Shown one piece after another: positions 13,540 to 14,886 of a stretch of 14,886 nucleotides of DNA; the stretch's first letter is position 1, and each line of letters begins with the position of its first letter. This stretch comes from Anaerolineae bacterium. GTDB taxonomy: Bacteria > Chloroflexota > Anaerolineae > JAAYZQ01. The stretch is from NCBI GenBank assembly GCA_016926595.1, contig JAFGOG010000141.1, positions 1 to 14,886 on the forward strand. Direction: 5' to 3'. A program made the position numbers and the translations under genes. Below the pieces are notes generated by a model. The model was not told the DNA's origin, ran no database searches, and worked only from the letters and a program-made list of their open reading frames with translations.

Positions 13540-14886
13540 ATGAAAGCCAAACGGCTGCGCAATCCATTTTTTAGCCGGCAGCGGATCATCGATCCGGCCT
13601 GTTTCTACGGCCGTCAGCGGGAGCTCGAAGCGCTGTACAGCGCAATCGCCACTTACCAATGCCGCTCGGTCGTCGGCGAACGGAAACTGGGCAAGAGCTC
13701 TCTCTTGACTGCCCTTACCCAGCCAGCGACTATGGAGCGCTTTGGACTGGATCCAAGGCGTACCCTCTTTCTCTACATAGACCTGGAAGGTATGGCCTCG
13801 GCCCGGCGTGAGGATTTCTGGGTCGAGATGGTGGACCGCCTGGTTGCCGCCCTATCGCCCGGCGATCTGCGCGACCAGGCTGAGCGGCTGCTGGGCGGCG
13901 GGGAGCTGCGTTTCACCACACTGCGCCGCCTGCTGCGCCGGGTGCGCGACGCCGGCCTCGATCTGGTGTTGGCCCTCGACGAATTCGAAGGGGTGGCCCG
14001 AAATCCGAGCTTTACTCCCGACTTTTACGGCGAGCTGCGCAGCCTGGCCGGCGAGATGGGAATAGTCTACCTGACTGCCTCGAAGCGAGGGCTGTACGAC
14101 CTGACCTACCACGACTCAGCGACGTTGTCGTCCCCCTTTTTCAACATCTTTTCGGAGCTGCTGCTGGGCTTGATGCCTGACGACGAGGCGCGAGGGTTGT
14201 TGGCAGCCCTGTCGCAACAGGGGCAGGGACCGGGCTTTTGCGAGGAAGAGATCGATTTGGGCCTGGAATTGGCTGGCCCGCACCCCTTTTTTCTACAGAT
14301 TGCCGGTTTTCACCTATACGAGATGCCAGGCCGGGGGCGGCCGCACAGCCCTGCCGCCTATGACCAGGTGGCCCGCCGCTTCAACGCCGAGGCGGAAGAC
14401 CATTACCGCTACCTGTGGTCCCAACTGGACGGCGATGAACAACAGGCCCTCCTGACGCCCAACGAGGTCAGTGACGCTGCGCGCAAGGGCCTGCTGGCCA
14501 AAGCGCTCATCCGGAGCGAGGAAGAACCTTCTGACGTTTCACCGCAAGCGGATAGCCCGAGGAGCCGGTTGCCGCACCGCTTTGTGCCTTTCGGCCACGC
14601 CTTTGCCATCTTTTTGGAGGACAAGCGGCATGAAGCGAGGCCAGCGCCCACGGCGACTACTGCGACCGGCGCTGCCGCTGACAGGCAGGCAAGCGACCTG
14701 ACCGGCAAGCAGTTGGGCAACTATCGCGTCCTGGCGGGGCTGGGTCAGGGCGGCATGGCAAAGGTGTACAAAGGCTATCAGTCGCTGCTCGACCGCTACG
14801 TCGCCATCAAAGTGCTGGCTGCCCACTTTGCCTCCGACGAAGAGTTTCGCGCCCGCTTCCAGCGTGAGGCCGCCGCCATCGCCAAG
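13540..14886 (+). CDS. STAND-type ATPase fused to a Ser/Thr protein kinase, 3' end outside the window
   Basis: 449 codons are visible and the frame runs off the window without a stop. Residues ~4-365 form an AAA/STAND-type ATPase: NPFF...FYGRQRELEALY, Walker A G46-ERKL-GKS (K52, S53), Walker B LVLALDEFEG (D147, E148). After a linker (~366-386, rich in Ala, Thr and Pro) comes the start of a Hanks-type kinase: LGNYRVLAGLGQGGMAKVYKG (glycine loop 400-405), VAIKVL (ATP-binding K424), then FQREAAAIAK, whose Glu is the expected C-helix partner. The catalytic and activation loops lie beyond the window. The start at 13540 has a weak site (GAGGG, 13527-13531). An ATG at 13536 reads out of frame and stops after 12 codons. 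Likely a cytoplasmic signalling switch that couples an NTPase conformational change to Ser/Thr phosphorylation. Its partners are unknown. Confidence 0.88.
   Translation, partial: MKAKRLRNPFFSRQRIIDPACFYGRQRELEALYSAIATYQCRSVVGERKLGKSSLLTALTQPATMERFGLDPRRTLFLYIDLEGMASARREDFWVEMVDRLVAALSPGDLRDQAERLLGGGELRFTTLRRLLRRVRDAGLDLVLALDEFEGVARNPSFTPDFYGELRSLAGEMGIVYLTASKRGLYDLTYHDSATLSSPFFNIFSELLLGLMPDDEARGLLAALSQQGQGPGFCEEEIDLGLELAGPHPFFLQIAGFHLYEMPGRGRPHSPAAYDQVARRFNAEAEDHYRYLWSQLDGDEQQALLTPNEVSDAARKGLLAKALIRSEEEPSDVSPQADSPRSRLPHRFVPFGHAFAIFLEDKRHEARPAPTATTATGAAADRQASDLTGKQLGNYRVLAGLGQGGMAKVYKGYQSLLDRYVAIKVLAAHFASDEEFRARFQREAAAIAK

Noticed and set aside
1..14886. CRISPR array, tRNA/rRNA genes, insertion sequence or phage remnants
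   Set aside because: No regularly spaced short direct repeats, no tRNA-like cloverleaf signals, no transposase or integrase motifs, and no IS-type terminal repeats were seen. The repeats present are protein-domain homologies and single hairpins.

Overview
The window is high-GC bacterial DNA. It carries three very large secreted multidomain proteins followed by two signalling genes, all on the + strand. Several things suggest a member of the Chloroflexota (Anaerolineae-like): long extracellular proteins built from FN3, Big_5 (Ig-like), DUF11-type and OB-fold modules; a recurrent C-terminal Y-L-P-L-V type tail; and a soluble GAF histidine kinase next to a STAND-ATPase/Ser-Thr kinase fusion. This assignment rests on protein style, not on a marker gene.

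Layout. (1) Positions 2-3862: the 3' part of a secreted GH13 glucanase (amylopullulanase/neopullulanase-like). It has a complete catalytic barrel, two FN3 domains, a CBM20-like starch-binding domain and a Big_5 domain; its true start lies upstream of the window. (2) Positions 3863-4163: a 301-base intergenic region with a 12-bp hairpin, a near-perfect sigma-70 promoter (TTGACA-18-TATACT with extended -10) and a leader of about 180 nt. (3) Positions 4164-7349: a secreted protein with no recognised catalytic domain, carrying a CBM48/CBM20-like module, a beta module shared with gene 1, two DUF11-type domains and an OB-fold pair. (4) Positions 7416-11942: a 1508-aa secreted protein with OB-fold pairs near both ends, two Big_5 domains, a complete CehA/McbA-type PHP metallohydrolase domain and a DUF4350/GATase-like domain. 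(5) Positions 12002-12106: a possible 34-aa leader ORF that overlaps the next start as ATGA. (6) Positions 12103-13464: a soluble GAF-HisKA-HATPase sensor kinase. (7) Positions 13540-14886: a STAND-type ATPase fused to a Hanks-type Ser/Thr kinase, cut off by the window end and driven by its own TATAAT promoter, which sits inside an 8-bp inverted repeat.

How the parts fit. Genes 1-3 look like a set of exported surface or extracellular proteins. The first acts on starch, pullulan or related alpha-glucans. The second probably binds such glucans. The third is a predicted metal-dependent hydrolase, possibly on phosphoester or nucleic-acid substrates. All three end in the same gapless 14-residue tail, which makes a common sorting or anchoring signal the most interesting hypothesis here. 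Every junction after a secreted-protein gene carries a strong hairpin without a proper T-tract. The two signalling genes are cytoplasmic and probably form a separate regulatory unit.
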